The notes beneath the pieces are model-generated. The model was not told where the DNA came from, searched no databases, and saw only the letters and a list, made by a program, of their open reading frames with translations. From Pseudomonas sp. MM223 (GTDB taxonomy: Bacteria; Pseudomonadota; Gammaproteobacteria; Pseudomonadales; Pseudomonadaceae): a DNA stretch of 64,000 nucleotides. The DNA is taken from NCBI GenBank assembly GCA_947090765.1, contig OX352322.1, positions 5,325,001 to 5,389,000 on the forward strand. Direction: 5' to 3'. Positions 54,160 through 63,816 of the stretch are shown here, in pieces (positions within the stretch are counted from its first letter, which is position 1; every line of letters starts with the position of its first letter). A program made the translations under genes and the position numbers.

Positions 54160-56613
54160 ATGCCCGCCGCCACCGACCTTGCCAATGCCTGGTTCACCAA
54201 ACGCGGGTGGAAGCCGTTCGCTTTCCAGCGACGTGTCTGGGCAGCCGTCGAGCGCGGCGAGTCTGGCCTGCTGCATGCCAGCACTGGCGCCGGCAAAACC
54301 TACGCCGTATGGCTCGCCGCCCTTCGCGCTTTCAAGGCCCAGCCCAAGGGCAACCAACCTGTGCCGCTGCAGGTGGTGTGGGTCACGCCCATGCGGGCCT
54401 TGGCCGCCGACACCGCGCGCGCCTTGCAGGCGCCACTGGATGAACTTGAACTGGCGTGGCGCGTGGGGGTGCGCAGCGGCGACACCGGCAGCGCTGAGCG
54501 CGCCCGGCAAGCACGGCGCTTGCCCAGTGTGCTGGTGACCACCCCCGAAAGCCTGACCTTGCTGCTGACCCGGGCACAGGCGCGCGAAGATTTCGCCACG
54601 CTGCGCCTGGTGGTGGTAGATGAATGGCACGAACTGCTGGGCAACAAGCGCGGGGTACAACTGCAACTGGCCCTGGCCCACCTGCGCCAGTGGCACCCCG
54701 CCCTGCCTACCTGGGGCCTTTCTGCCACGCTCGGCAACCTGCAACACGCGCTGGAGGTGCTGCTGCCGCAAGGCGGCGTGCTGGTGCAGGGCCGCCAGGA
54801 CAAAGCGCTGCAGGTCGACACCCTGCTGCCGGTGGCAATCGAGCGCTTCCCCTGGGCCGGGCACATGGGCCTCAAGATGCTCGACCAGGTCAGCCAGGAG
54901 ATCGATGCCTGTGCCAGTTGCCTGGTGTTCACCAATACCCGTGCCCAGGCCGAACTCTGGTACCAGGCCTTGCTCGAAGCCCGCCCCGACTGGGCCGGGC
55001 TGATTGCCTTGCACCATGCCTCACTGGCCCGCGAAACCCGAGACTGGGTCGAGCGCAGCCTCAAGCAAGGCAGCCTGAAGGCAGTGGTCTGTACATCCAG
55101 CCTGGACCTGGGCGTGGACTTCCTGCCGGTGGAGCGGGTGCTGCAAATCGGCTCGGCCAAGGGTGTTGCCCGCCTGATGCAGCGAGCTGGCCGCTCCGGC
55201 CATGCACCGGGGCGCCGTTCGCGGGTAACGTTGGTACCGACTCACAGCCTGGAGCTGGTAGAAGCGGCTGCCGTGCGCCAGGCACTGGCAGCCGGGCACA
55301 TCGAAGCACGCGTCTCGCCACGGCTGTGCATGGACGTACTGGTGCAGCACCTGGTCAGCATGGCCCTGGGCAGTGGCTTTTGCGCTGATACGCTACTGGC
55401 CGAAGTGCGCAGCACCTGGGCGTTTGCCGAGCTGCGCGACAGCCAGTGGCAATGGGCCTTGGACTTCGTCTGCCACGGCGGTGGCTCACTCAGCGCCTAC
55501 CCGGACTACCAACGCGTCGAACGCCAGGCCGACGGGATGTACAAGGTGGCCAGCGAACGCCTGGCGCGGCGCCATCGCATGGGCATCGGCACCATTGTCA
55601 GCGATGCCAACCTGCAACTGAAATACTGGGCCAAGGGCAGCGCAGGCAAAACATTGGGCAGTGTCGAGGAGGCATTCATTTCCCGCCTGCGGCCTGGCGA
55701 TACGTTGGTGTTTGGCGGGCGGGTACTGGAACTGGTTCGCGTTGAAAACATGACCGCCTATGTGCGTCGCAGCCCTGCCCGCAAAGCTGCGGTGGCGCGC
55801 TGGAATGGGGGGCGCATGCCGCTCTCGAGCGAGTTGGCCGACGCGCTGGTCGAACAACTCGATGCCGCCGCCCATCAGCGCTTCGACGGCCCGGAAATGC
55901 GTGCGGTGCGCCCGCTGCTGGCGCTACAGGCCCAGTGGTCGGCATTGCCCACCACTGGCACGCTACTGGCCGAAACCTTCAAATCGCGCCAGGGCTGGCA
56001 CCTGTTCCTGTACCCGTTTGCCGGGCGCATGGCCAACCTGGGCCTGGCCAACCTGATTGCCTGGCGGGTCAGCCGCGTGCAGCCGCTGTCGGTGTCCATT
56101 GCCGTCAACGATTACGGGTTCGAGCTGCTCAGCCCCGGCAACGTGGACTGGGCGACGCACTTGCCGCAGGCGCTTGCAACCGGGCACCTGCTGGAGGATG
56201 TGCTGGCCAGCCTGAATGCCGGAGAAATGGCGTTACGCCGCTTTCGTGAGATCGCCCAGATTGCCGGGCTGGTGTTTGGCGGATATCCGGCGGCGCAGAA
56301 AAGCACCCGGCAGATCCAGGCATCCAGCAGCCTGTTCTATGAGGTTTTTCGCAAGCATGACGCCGACAATCTGCTGCTTGGCCAGGCGCGGGATGAAGTG
56401 CTTGGCGAGGAGCTGGAAATCGAACGGCTGCATCGGCAATTGCTGAAAATGAATGGCCTGCAACTGGACTTGCGTATGTTGAAGCGGCCGGGGCCGTTGG
56501 CGTTTGCGTTGCTGGTGGAGGGCATGCGCGAGACGCTGAGCACCGAAAAACTGGCGGACCGGATTGCGCGGATGGTGGCCGAGCTTGAACGCGCGGCAGG
56601 CGTGCCAGGATGA
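54160..56613 (+). CDS. Lhr-type DEXH-box helicase of the repair cluster
   Basis: 817 residues. Walker [17 protein letters not shown] (about 42-57), DEWHEL as the DEXH box (about 156-161), SATLGNL motif III, and the motif VI region [17 protein letters not shown] (about 343-359). A large Lhr-specific C-terminal part follows (winged helix, beta-barrel). Lhr enzymes of this type are DNA-dependent ATPases that unwind RNA:DNA. It is overlapped by the next gene (ATGA). Confidence 0.9.
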   Translation: MPAATDLANAWFTKRGWKPFAFQRRVWAAVERGESGLLHASTGAGKTYAVWLAALRAFKAQPKGNQPVPLQVVWVTPMRALAADTARALQAPLDELELAWRVGVRSGDTGSAERARQARRLPSVLVTTPESLTLLLTRAQAREDFATLRLVVVDEWHELLGNKRGVQLQLALAHLRQWHPALPTWGLSATLGNLQHALEVLLPQGGVLVQGRQDKALQVDTLLPVAIERFPWAGHMGLKMLDQVSQEIDACASCLVFTNTRAQAELWYQALLEARPDWAGLIALHHASLARETRDWVERSLKQGSLKAVVCTSSLDLGVDFLPVERVLQIGSAKGVARLMQRAGRSGHAPGRRSRVTLVPTHSLELVEAAAVRQALAAGHIEARVSPRLCMDVLVQHLVSMALGSGFCADTLLAEVRSTWAFAELRDSQWQWALDFVCHGGGSLSAYPDYQRVERQADGMYKVASERLARRHRMGIGTIVSDANLQLKYWAKGSAGKTLGSVEEAFISRLRPGDTLVFGGRVLELVRVENMTAYVRRSPARKAAVARWNGGRMPLSSELADALVEQLDAAAHQRFDGPEMRAVRPLLALQAQWSALPTTGTLLAETFKSRQGWHLFLYPFAGRMANLGLANLIAWRVSRVQPLSVSIAVNDYGFELLSPGNVDWATHLPQALATGHLLEDVLASLNAGEMALRRFREIAQIAGLVFGGYPAAQKSTRQIQASSSLFYEVFRKHDADNLLLGQARDEVLGEELEIERLHRQLLKMNGLQLDLRMLKRPGPLAFALLVEGMRETLSTEKLADRIARMVAELERAAGVPG

Positions 56614-57260
56614 CCCATCAGCCCATCGAGTACGCTGGTCAGACGCTTTGGCTGCTTGCCGACAAGGCCATCTACTGGCCTGCTCGCCGGGCCTTGCTGG
56701 TTGCCGACCTGCACATCGGCAAGGCAGCCAGCTATCGCGCCCTGCATCAACCGGTACCCCGCGGCACCACCGCAGCAACGCTCGACCGGCTGGATGCCTT
56801 GCTGGCAGCATACGACTGCGAGCTACTGATTGTGCTTGGCGACTTCCTCCATGCGCGCACTGCACGTGCGCCAGCAACGCTGGCCAGCCTGCATGCATGG
56901 CGGGAACGGCATGGCGACCTGAAAATTGTGCTGATACGCGGCAATCATGACCTTAACGCCGGCGATCCACCCGTGTCTTTACGCATTGAAGTGCACAGCG
57001 AACCTTGGATAATTACGCCGTTTGCGCTACAGCACGAACCCAAGCCACACCCGACGCACCCGGTGCTGGCAGGCCATGTGCACCCGGTTTTCGTCCTGCG
57101 CGGCAAGGCCCGCCAACGCCTGCGCCTGCCATGCTTCGTGATCGACAAGGGGGTCAGCCTGCTACCAGCATTCGGTGAGTTCACCGGCGGCTGGGCAGTC
57201 GCGCCGGAGGACGGCGGCCGGGTATACCTGGCCGCTGCAGGGCGCGTCTGGCCGCTGTAA
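56610..57260 (+). CDS. PdeM/MPE-type metallophosphoesterase of the repair cluster
   Basis: 216 residues of the calcineurin-like fold. All metal-binding motifs are present: [24 protein letters not shown] and GHVHPVF. The family member of P. putida, MPE, is a manganese-dependent single-strand DNA endonuclease encoded with Lhr, ligase and exonuclease. It overlaps the helicase gene by 4 bases (ATGA). Confidence 0.9.
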   Translation: MTHQPIEYAGQTLWLLADKAIYWPARRALLVADLHIGKAASYRALHQPVPRGTTAATLDRLDALLAAYDCELLIVLGDFLHARTARAPATLASLHAWRERHGDLKIVLIRGNHDLNAGDPPVSLRIEVHSEPWIITPFALQHEPKPHPTHPVLAGHVHPVFVLRGKARQRLRLPCFVIDKGVSLLPAFGEFTGGWAVAPEDGGRVYLAAAGRVWPL

Positions 57261-57266
57261 CAATGC

Positions 57267-57494
57267 TCAGGCTACCGGGGCTGGAGGCGGCTCGTCCGGC
57301 AACGTCGGCTCACCCGGCTCCATGGGTTGCGTTTCACCCGGTTCCGGTGGCTGTGGCGTATCGGGATCAGGCTGATGGGGCACGCCCCCCGCCTGCATCG
57401 GCAGCGGGTGCGCCAGCAGTGACCAGGGCAACAACCCGACGTGATTGGGCTGCAGGCCTGCCAGCTTGGCACTGATTGCGGGATGGAGTTTCAT
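57267..57494 (-). CDS. Small proline-rich hypothetical protein, 75 aa
   Basis: ATG 57494 starts MKLHPAISAKLAGLQPNHVG followed by a hydrophobic/proline stretch and a Pro-Glu-rich C-terminus with PEPGE and MEPGEP repeats. No signal peptide, no membrane segment and no recognised domain. It lies between pdeM and dcd, read towards pdeM. It could be real or a chance frame, but it has an ATG, an upstream purine tract and the same codon style as its neighbours. Confidence 0.5.
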   Translation of the reverse strand: MKLHPAISAKLAGLQPNHVGLLPWSLLAHPLPMQAGGVPHQPDPDTPQPPEPGETQPMEPGEPTLPDEPPPAPVA

Positions 57495-57588
57495 TGGCGG
57501 CTCCTGACGAAGGCCGATGCACATCATGTGCACCGGCATTACTGCGTTGGAGTGCCAAAGGCACGGGGAATTCCCCGCGCTTGTCGGC

Positions 57589-58155
57589 TCAGGTACGTGG
57601 CAGGGTAACGCCGCGTTGGCCCTGGTACTTGCCGCCACGGTCCTTGTAAGACACTTCGCACTCTTCGTCCGATTGCAGGAACAGCATCTGCGCCACGCCT
57701 TCGTTGGCGTAGATCTTCGCCGGCAGCGTGGTGGTGTTGGAGAACTCCAGCGTCACATGGCCTTCCCATTCGGGCTCGAGCGGGGTGACGTTGACGATGA
57801 TGCCGCAACGGGCGTAGGTGCTCTTGCCCAGGCAGATGGTCAGCACGTCACGCGGAATGCGGAAGTACTCGACGGTGCGGGCCAGGGCGAAGGAGTTCGG
57901 CGGGATGATGCATACGTCGCTCTTGATGTCGACGAAGCTGCCGGCATCGAAGTTCTTGGGGTCGACGGTTGCCGAGTTGATATTGGTGAAAACCTTGAAT
58001 TCGTCGGCGCAGCGCACGTCGTAGCCGTAGCTGGAGACACCGAAGGAAATGACCCGGCTGTCCTGTTCGCCGCGCACCTGGCGCTCGACGAACGGTTCGA
58101 TCATGCCGTGTTCCTGCGCCATGCGGCGAATCCACTTGTCCGATTTGATGCTCAT
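57589..58155 (-). CDS. dcd: dCTP deaminase
   Basis: 188 residues of the dUTPase fold. It deaminates dCTP to dUTP, the main source of dTMP in many bacteria. Conserved segments are visible: [69 protein letters not shown] (active-site region) and [12 protein letters not shown] at the end. Start ATG 58155. Confidence 0.96.
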   Translation of the reverse strand: MSIKSDKWIRRMAQEHGMIEPFVERQVRGEQDSRVISFGVSSYGYDVRCADEFKVFTNINSATVDPKNFDAGSFVDIKSDVCIIPPNSFALARTVEYFRIPRDVLTICLGKSTYARCGIIVNVTPLEPEWEGHVTLEFSNTTTLPAKIYANEGVAQMLFLQSDEECEVSYKDRGGKYQGQRGVTLPRT

Positions 58156-58484
58156 GGCGGGGGTGTCCTGAAGAGTTGCGTGGTGAAAATCGTGACGCGC
58201 ATCTTACCGGTCCCGGCGCCCAGGTTAAAGTTCTATGCCGCATCCCGCGCTGGGCGGCGGGCTACAGCCGCCGTCGATCCGAATTTGCCTAAAGCACCTT
58301 CTGACCATTGGCAGGTTGCGGAAAGTGGGGTAAGGTGGCGCCACTGTGCTGCACGTGACACCGAGAATCTCTAGTTTGATGCACGATCCTGATCGGCCCA
58401 TCGCTGAATTTTCTGCTCTCTTTGCGCTCAGTCCCGGGCAGGGTTTTTCCTGACCGTTATCAAATTGTCCAAGGAGACAGAAAA
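58156..58484. promoter_or_regulatory. Divergent upstream region of dcd and the cold-shock gene
   Basis: 329 bases between the two start codons. It contains a GC-rich hairpin-like stretch (58225-58275) and the likely long 5' leader of the cold-shock mRNA ending in AAGGAGACAG. Cold-shock genes often have long structured leaders that raise translation in the cold. No coding sequence is seen. Confidence 0.6.
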
Positions 58485-58694
58485 ATGTCCAACCGTCAAA
58501 ACGGTGTTGTTAAGTGGTTCAACGATGAAAAAGGCTACGGCTTCATCACCCCTCAGTCGGGCGACGACCTGTTCGTGCACTTCAAAGCCATCCAAGCTGA
58601 CGGCTTCAAGACCCTGAAAGAAGGCCAGGCTGTTACTTTCGTCGCTACCCGCGGCCAGAAAGGCATGCAGGCTGAAGAAGTTCAGATCGCCTAA
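58485..58694 (+). CDS. Cold-shock domain protein (CspA family)
   Basis: 69 residues forming one OB-fold. The RNA-binding motifs KGYGFIT (RNP1) and DLFVHF (RNP2) are intact. It starts at ATG 58485 with ribosome site AAGGAG and a long leader upstream. It acts as an RNA chaperone in the cytoplasm. A strong terminator follows. Confidence 0.95.
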   Translation: MSNRQNGVVKWFNDEKGYGFITPQSGDDLFVHFKAIQADGFKTLKEGQAVTFVATRGQKGMQAEEVQIA

Positions 58695-58720
58695 GTCGAT
58701 CTCGCTTCCTAGCTTTCAAA

Positions 58721-58744
58721 AAAACCCGCCTTCTGGCGGGTTTT
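58721..58744 (+). terminator. Rho-independent terminator of the cold-shock gene
   Basis: Stem AAAACCCGCC/GGCGGGTTTT with a TTCT loop, followed by more T residues (58745-58747). Confidence 0.92.
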
Positions 58745-58774
58745 TTTATGCCTGACCGATGGCCATGCATGCAC

Positions 58775-58906
58775 CTGTGGGAGCGGCCTTGCCGGGGCGC
58801 CGGACCGGTCGGAAAGGGGTGCGAAGCGCCCCTAGTATTTGTGCATCAAGCGGATATTGCTGGGGCCGCGGTGCGGCCCTTTCGCGACACAAGGCCGCTC
58901 CCACAG
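58775..58906. repeat. Paired REP element (GTGGGAGCGGCC type)
   Basis: Arms at about 58775-58803 and 58875-58906 share CTGTGGGAGCGGCCTT and AAGGCCGCTCCCACAG. The spacer is about 70 bases. It sits in the convergent gap between the cold-shock gene and mrp. Confidence 0.85.
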
Positions 58907-58914
58907 GTCTCGGG

Positions 58915-60009
58915 TCAGTCTTCGCTGATGGTAATGCTCGGCATCGCCGGTGCCGCCGCTTCCTGCAGCGCGATCCGTGCGCCCACCTGGCGGGCCAGCT
59001 CCTGGTAGACCATGGCAATCTGGCTTTCCGGCTCGGCAATCGCCGTCGGCTTGCCGCTGTCGGCCTGCTCGCGGATCAGCATCGACAACGGCAGCGATGC
59101 CAGCAGGTCGACGCCATACTGGCTCGCCAGCTTCTCCCCACCCCCTTCGCCGAACAGGTGCTCGGCATGGCCGCAGTTGGAACAGATATGCACGGCCATG
59201 TTCTCGACCACGCCCAGTACCGGGATGTTGACCTTGCGGAACATCTCCACACCCTTTTTGGCATCCAGCAACGCCAGGTCCTGCGGGGTGGTTACGATGA
59301 CAGAGCCGGCCACCGGCACTTTCTGCGCCAGGGTCAGCTGGATGTCGCCGGTGCCCGGCGGCATGTCGATCACCAGGTAATCCAGGTCGTCCCAGGCGGT
59401 CTGGGTCACCAGCTGCAGCAGGGCGCCGGAAACCATCGGGCCACGCCAGACCATCGGCGTATTGTCGTCGGTAAGGAACGCCATGGACATGACTTCCACA
59501 CCATGGGCCTTGATCGGCACAAACCACTTCTGCTCACGAATCTGTGGGCGGGTACCTTCAGCAATACCGAACATCACGCCCTGGCTTGGGCCGTAGATGT
59601 CGGCATCCAGAATACCCACCCGGGCACCTTCGCGGGCCAGGGCCAAGGCCAGGTTGGCTGCTGTGGTCGACTTGCCCACCCCGCCCTTGCCCGAGGCAAC
59701 GGCGATGATGTTCTTGACGTTGGCCATGGCCGGTACCTGGGCCTGGGCCTTGTGCGCGGCCACCTGGCAATCGATCGACACCTGGGCGCTGCTGACGCCC
59801 TCGAGGTTGCCGATGGCGGTCTGCAGCACCTGGGCCCAGCCGTTCTTGAACAGCCCGGCGGCATAGCCCAACTGCAACTGCACGCTGACCTGCCCGCCCT
59901 GGATATCGATGGCGCGCACGCAACCGGCGCTGACCGGGTCCTGGTTCAGGTAGGGGTCGGTGTACTGGCGAAGCACGCCTTCGACGGCGGCACGGGTGAC
60001 GGCACTCAT
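58915..60009 (-). CDS. apbC: Iron-sulfur cluster carrier ATPase Mrp/ApbC
   Basis: 364 residues. N-terminal DUF59/MIP18-like domain (about 1-90), then the ParA/MinD-type ATPase with VASGKGGVGKSTTAANLALAL (about 105-125). A CSNCG motif near residue 285 binds the Fe-S cluster. It transfers clusters to apo-proteins. Start ATG 60009 (MSAVTRAAVEG) is favoured over upstream 60027. It is divergent from metG, a frequent pairing in gammaproteobacteria. Confidence 0.94.
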   Translation of the reverse strand: MSAVTRAAVEGVLRQYTDPYLNQDPVSAGCVRAIDIQGGQVSVQLQLGYAAGLFKNGWAQVLQTAIGNLEGVSSAQVSIDCQVAAHKAQAQVPAMANVKNIIAVASGKGGVGKSTTAANLALALAREGARVGILDADIYGPSQGVMFGIAEGTRPQIREQKWFVPIKAHGVEVMSMAFLTDDNTPMVWRGPMVSGALLQLVTQTAWDDLDYLVIDMPPGTGDIQLTLAQKVPVAGSVIVTTPQDLALLDAKKGVEMFRKVNIPVLGVVENMAVHICSNCGHAEHLFGEGGGEKLASQYGVDLLASLPLSMLIREQADSGKPTAIAEPESQIAMVYQELARQVGARIALQEAAAPAMPSITISED

Positions 60010-60167
60010 GGAGACTCCCATTGGCAAACTTAAAGTAAAACAGGCGCCTATCCTAACCCGTCAATCGTCAGCAGATACGCTTGCAGGGTGAAATATCTTC
60101 GCCAGCCCTTTATAGTGGCCGATCACCCTCATTTTTACCCCGTAGCCAGATAAGTAGCCGAGCCACC

Positions 60168-62208
60168 ATGTCCGAGCCACGTCAGATTCTCGTCACCAGC
60201 GCCCTGCCCTATGCCAATGGATCAATCCATCTAGGCCATATGCTCGAGTACATCCAGACAGACATGTGGGTCCGCTTCCAGAAAATGCGCGGCAACCAGT
60301 GCATCTACGTCTGCGCCGATGACGCCCACGGTTCGGCCATCATGCTGCGTGCCGAAAAGGAAGGCATTACCCCGGAACAGCTGATCGCCAACGTCCAGGC
60401 CGAACACAGCGGCGACTTTGCCGACTTCCTGGTGGAGTTCGACAACTTCCACTCCACCCACAGCGAAGAAAACCGCGAACTGTCGAGCCTGATCTACACG
60501 CGCCTGCGTGAAGCCGGGCACATCGCCACCCGTTCGGTGACCCAGTACTTCGACCCGGAAAAGGGCATGTTCCTGGCCGACCGCTTCATCAAGGGCACCT
60601 GCCCCAAGTGCGCGGCCGAAGACCAGTATGGCGACAACTGTGAAAAATGCGGCGCCACCTACGCGCCCACCGAGCTCGAAGAACCCCAAGTCGGCGATTT
60701 CCGGTGCCACCCCGGTACTGCGTGATTCCCAGCATTTCTTCTTCAAGCTGCCAGACTTCCAGGCCATGCTGCAGCAATGGACCCGCAGTGGCACCCTTCA
60801 GGACGCCGTAGCCAACAAGCTGGCCGAATGGCTGGATTCCGGCCTGCAGGAATGGGATATCTCCCGTGACGCACCGTACTTCGGCTTCGAAATCCCGGGC
60901 GAACCGGGCAAATACTTCTACGTGTGGCTGGACGCACCAATCGGCTACATGGCCAGCTTCAAGAACCTTTGCGCACGCCGCCCCGAACTGGACTTCGACG
61001 CCTTCTGGAAGGAAGACTCCAAGGCCGAGCTGTACCACTTCATCGGCAAGGACATCGTCAACTTCCACGCCCTGTTCTGGCCCGCCATGCTCGAAGGCGC
61101 CGGTTTCCGCAAGCCGACCGCAGTCAACGTGCACGGCTACCTGACCGTCAACGGCGCCAAGATGTCCAAGTCGCGCGGCACCTTCATCAAGGCCCGCACC
61201 TATCTTGACCACCTGCAGCCGGAATACCTGCGTTACTACTACGCGGCCAAGCTGGGCCGTGGCGTCGACGACCTGGACCTGAACCTGGAAGACTTCGTGC
61301 AGAAGGTCAACTCCGACCTGGTTGGCAAGGTGGTCAACATCGCCAGCCGCTGCGCCGGCTTCATCCACAAAGGCAATGAAGGCGTGATGGTAGCCGGCGA
61401 TGCCGCACCGGAGCTGACCGAGGCCTTCCTGGCCGCTGCCCCGTCGATCGCCGAAGCCTACGAAGGCCGCGACTTCGGCCGTGCCATGCGCGAGATCATG
61501 GCACTGGCCGACCGCGCCAACGCCTGGATCGCCGACAAGGCACCGTGGTCGCTGGCCAAGCAGGAAGGCAAGCAGGATGAAGTGCAGGCCATCTGCGCCC
61601 AGGGCATCAACCTGTTCCGCCAACTGGTGATCTTCCTCAAGCCCGTGCTGCCCGTGCTGGCCGCCGACGCCGAGGCCTTCCTCAACGTTGCCCCGCTAGC
61701 CTGGAACGACCACCAGTCGCGCCTTGAAAACCACCAGCTGAACCCGTTCAAGGCACTGATGAGCCGCATCGAGCCGGCCAAGGTCGAAGCCATGGTTGCA
61801 GCCAGCAAGGAAGACCTGCTGGCCGCCGAAGCCAAGGCCCCGGCGGGCAACGGCGAGCTGACCAAGGACCCGCTGTCGGCAGAAATCGAGTTCGACACCT
61901 TTGCTGCCGTGGACCTGCGCGTGGCCCTGATCGTCAAGGCCGAAGCCGTTGCGGGTGCCGACAAACTGCTGCAACTGACCCTGGACATCGGTGACGAGCG
62001 CCGCAACGTGTTCTCCGGCATCAAGTCGGCATACCCCGACCCGTCCAAGCTGGAAGGCCGCCTGACCATGATGGTAGCCAACCTCAAACCACGGAAGATG
62101 CGCTTTGGCGTGTCTGAGGGCATGGTCATGGCGGCCGGCCCTGGCGGTGAAGAGATCTACCTGCTGAGCCCGGACAGCGGCGCCAAGCCAGGCCAGCGCA
62201 TCAAGTAA
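60168..62208 (+). CDS. metG: Methionyl-tRNA synthetase (frameshift as written)
   Basis: Joined across one extra base at 60677, the protein has 679 residues, the expected MetG length. It charges tRNA(Met) with methionine. Visible are the HIGH-type [11 protein letters not shown], the zinc knuckle [27 protein letters not shown], and a C-terminal tRNA-binding domain ([20 protein letters not shown]). As written, CGAGCTCGAAG replaces the expected CGAGCTGAAG, giving ELEEPQ in place of [10 protein letters not shown]. The enzyme is essential and the rest of the gene is intact, so a sequencing indel is the likeliest explanation. Start ATG 60168. Confidence 0.93.
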
Positions 62209-62213
62209 CGCCC

Positions 62214-62239
62214 CTGCCCCGGCCCTCGTGCCGGGGCAG
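62214..62239 (+). terminator. Hairpin after metG, possible terminator
   Basis: Nine-base stem CTGCCCCGG/CCGGGGCAG with an 8-base loop, but only a short pyrimidine tail. Confidence 0.4.
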
Positions 62240-62296
62240 TTCCTTCTGCGCCTTGATTGCCGGACAATCACCCTGATTCCCGGCTATCGTCATCTC

Positions 62297-62845
62297 ATGA
62301 GCGACTACATCCTCGTCCTGATCAGCGCCGCGCTGGTCAACCACCTGTGCCTGCTACAACCGTCAGCCCCCAGGCTGCACCTGCATGTGCACGGCCTGGC
62401 CTGCGCGCTGTGCATTGCGCTGGGCGTGATCGGTGCCCAGTTGCTGATGCGAGGGGTGCTTGCCCCGCTGCACATCCACGACCTTGCCCTGTTCGTGCTA
62501 TTGCCCTGGCTGGCATTGCTTGCCTGGGGTGTGCCGTGGCTGCTGGCCAAATGGCGCCCCGCCTGGCCCGTAACGGGCTTGCCAGCCCTGCTCTTGAGCA
62601 ATGCCGTAGCGCTAGGGCTGGCGCTGCAGCAGGCCAGCGACGACAGCACGTGGCCAGCCACGCTGCTGCAAGCCTCGCTGGCCGGTGGTGGTTTCTGGCT
62701 GGCACTGGTCTTGTTCGCCGACCTGCGCCTGCGCAGTGCCCATGCCGATGTCCCCGGCGTGCTGCGCGGCCTGCCCATCGAACTGATCGGTGCCGGGGTA
62801 ATGGCCATGGCGTTTTCCGGTTTCAATGGATTGTTTGCACAATGA
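62297..62845 (+). CDS. RnfA/RsxA-like membrane protein of a Rnf-Nqr type complex
   Basis: 182 residues with about six membrane segments starting MSDYILVLISAALVNHLCLL and ending LIGAGVMAMAFSGFNGLFAQ, the RnfA/NqrD/E fold. Rnf complexes move electrons between ferredoxin and NAD(H) coupled to ion flow, or act on SoxR in E. coli. Its stop overlaps the RnfD start by ATGA. Confidence 0.75.
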   Translation: MSDYILVLISAALVNHLCLLQPSAPRLHLHVHGLACALCIALGVIGAQLLMRGVLAPLHIHDLALFVLLPWLALLAWGVPWLLAKWRPAWPVTGLPALLLSNAVALGLALQQASDDSTWPATLLQASLAGGGFWLALVLFADLRLRSAHADVPGVLRGLPIELIGAGVMAMAFSGFNGLFAQ

Positions 62846-63816
62846 ACACCAGCCCCGACCCGCGACTACGCACCAGCATGGGCCTGGTCTTGCTGGCCTG
62901 CATACCTGGCCTGCTGACACTGCTGTGGCTGCACGGCTGGGGTTTGCTGGTGAACCTGTTGCTCTGCGCCAGTGCCGCCATGCTGTGCGAAACCCTGCTG
63001 CTGGCGATGCGCGGGCAACCGCCGAAGCCGGCGCTGAGCGATGGCAGCGCACTGGTCACCGCCGTCCTGCTGGCATGCGCCCTGCCCACCCTGGCCCCCT
63101 GGTGGTTGCCTGTGGTCGCCACCAGCGTTGCCATCGGGATCGGCAAGCAGGCCTTTGGCGGTGTCGGGCGCAACCTGTTCAACCCGGCCATGGTCGGTTA
63201 TGCCTTCGTATTGCTTAGCTTCCCGCTGCAGATGAACCATTGGCCAGGGCCTGCACCCGGCTTGCTGGACAGCCTGCAGCAGGTTTTCGCGGGTGGCGAA
63301 CACATCGATGCATGGGCCCGGCCTACGCTGCTCGACGGCCTGCGCCACAATCGCAGCCTCACCATTGACGAGCTGTTCGCCAGCCACCCGGGGTTCGGCA
63401 GTATTGGTGGGAGGGGCAGCGAATGGGCCAACCTGGCCTTCCTGCTCGGTGGCCTGTTCCTGCTACAGCGCAAGGTGATCAGTTGGCATGCACCTGTGGG
63501 TTTGCTGGCAGGGCTTTTCGTGTTCAGCCTGTTGGGCTGGAATGGCTCAGGGTCGGACTCCAACGGCTCCCCCTTACTGCACCTGTTCTCCGGGTCGACC
63601 ATGCTGGCGGCGTTCTTCATTGCCACCGAGCCCGTGTCCGGCCCTCGAAATGAGTGGGCCAGGCTGTGCTTCGGCCTGGGTGCAGGGCTGCTGATCTACC
63701 TGATTCGCACCTGGGGCAGCTACCCGGATGGGACGGCATTCGCCATCCTGCTGATGAACCTCATGGCGCCGAGCCTTGAGCGCCTGGCCTTGCAGCGTCA
63801 GCAGGCCAGCCGATGA
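62842..63816 (+). CDS. rnfD: RnfD/NqrB-like membrane subunit
   Basis: 324 residues with many membrane segments. The covalent FMN region is visible as LHLFSGSTMLAAFFIATEPVSGPRNEW, and FGGVGRNLFNPAMVGYAF is another conserved segment. It is in a translationally coupled chain of overlaps (ATGA) between the RnfA-like and RnfG genes. rnfB and rnfC, normally located between A and D, are absent here. Confidence 0.85.
   Translation: MNTSPDPRLRTSMGLVLLACIPGLLTLLWLHGWGLLVNLLLCASAAMLCETLLLAMRGQPPKPALSDGSALVTAVLLACALPTLAPWWLPVVATSVAIGIGKQAFGGVGRNLFNPAMVGYAFVLLSFPLQMNHWPGPAPGLLDSLQQVFAGGEHIDAWARPTLLDGLRHNRSLTIDELFASHPGFGSIGGRGSEWANLAFLLGGLFLLQRKVISWHAPVGLLAGLFVFSLLGWNGSGSDSNGSPLLHLFSGSTMLAAFFIATEPVSGPRNEWARLCFGLGAGLLIYLIRTWGSYPDGTAFAILLMNLMAPSLERLALQRQQASR

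Noticed and set aside
53104..55017. Minus-strand ORF of 637 codons opposite the acylase-like and helicase genes
   Set aside because: Shadow of two confident plus-strand genes; no recognisable domains.
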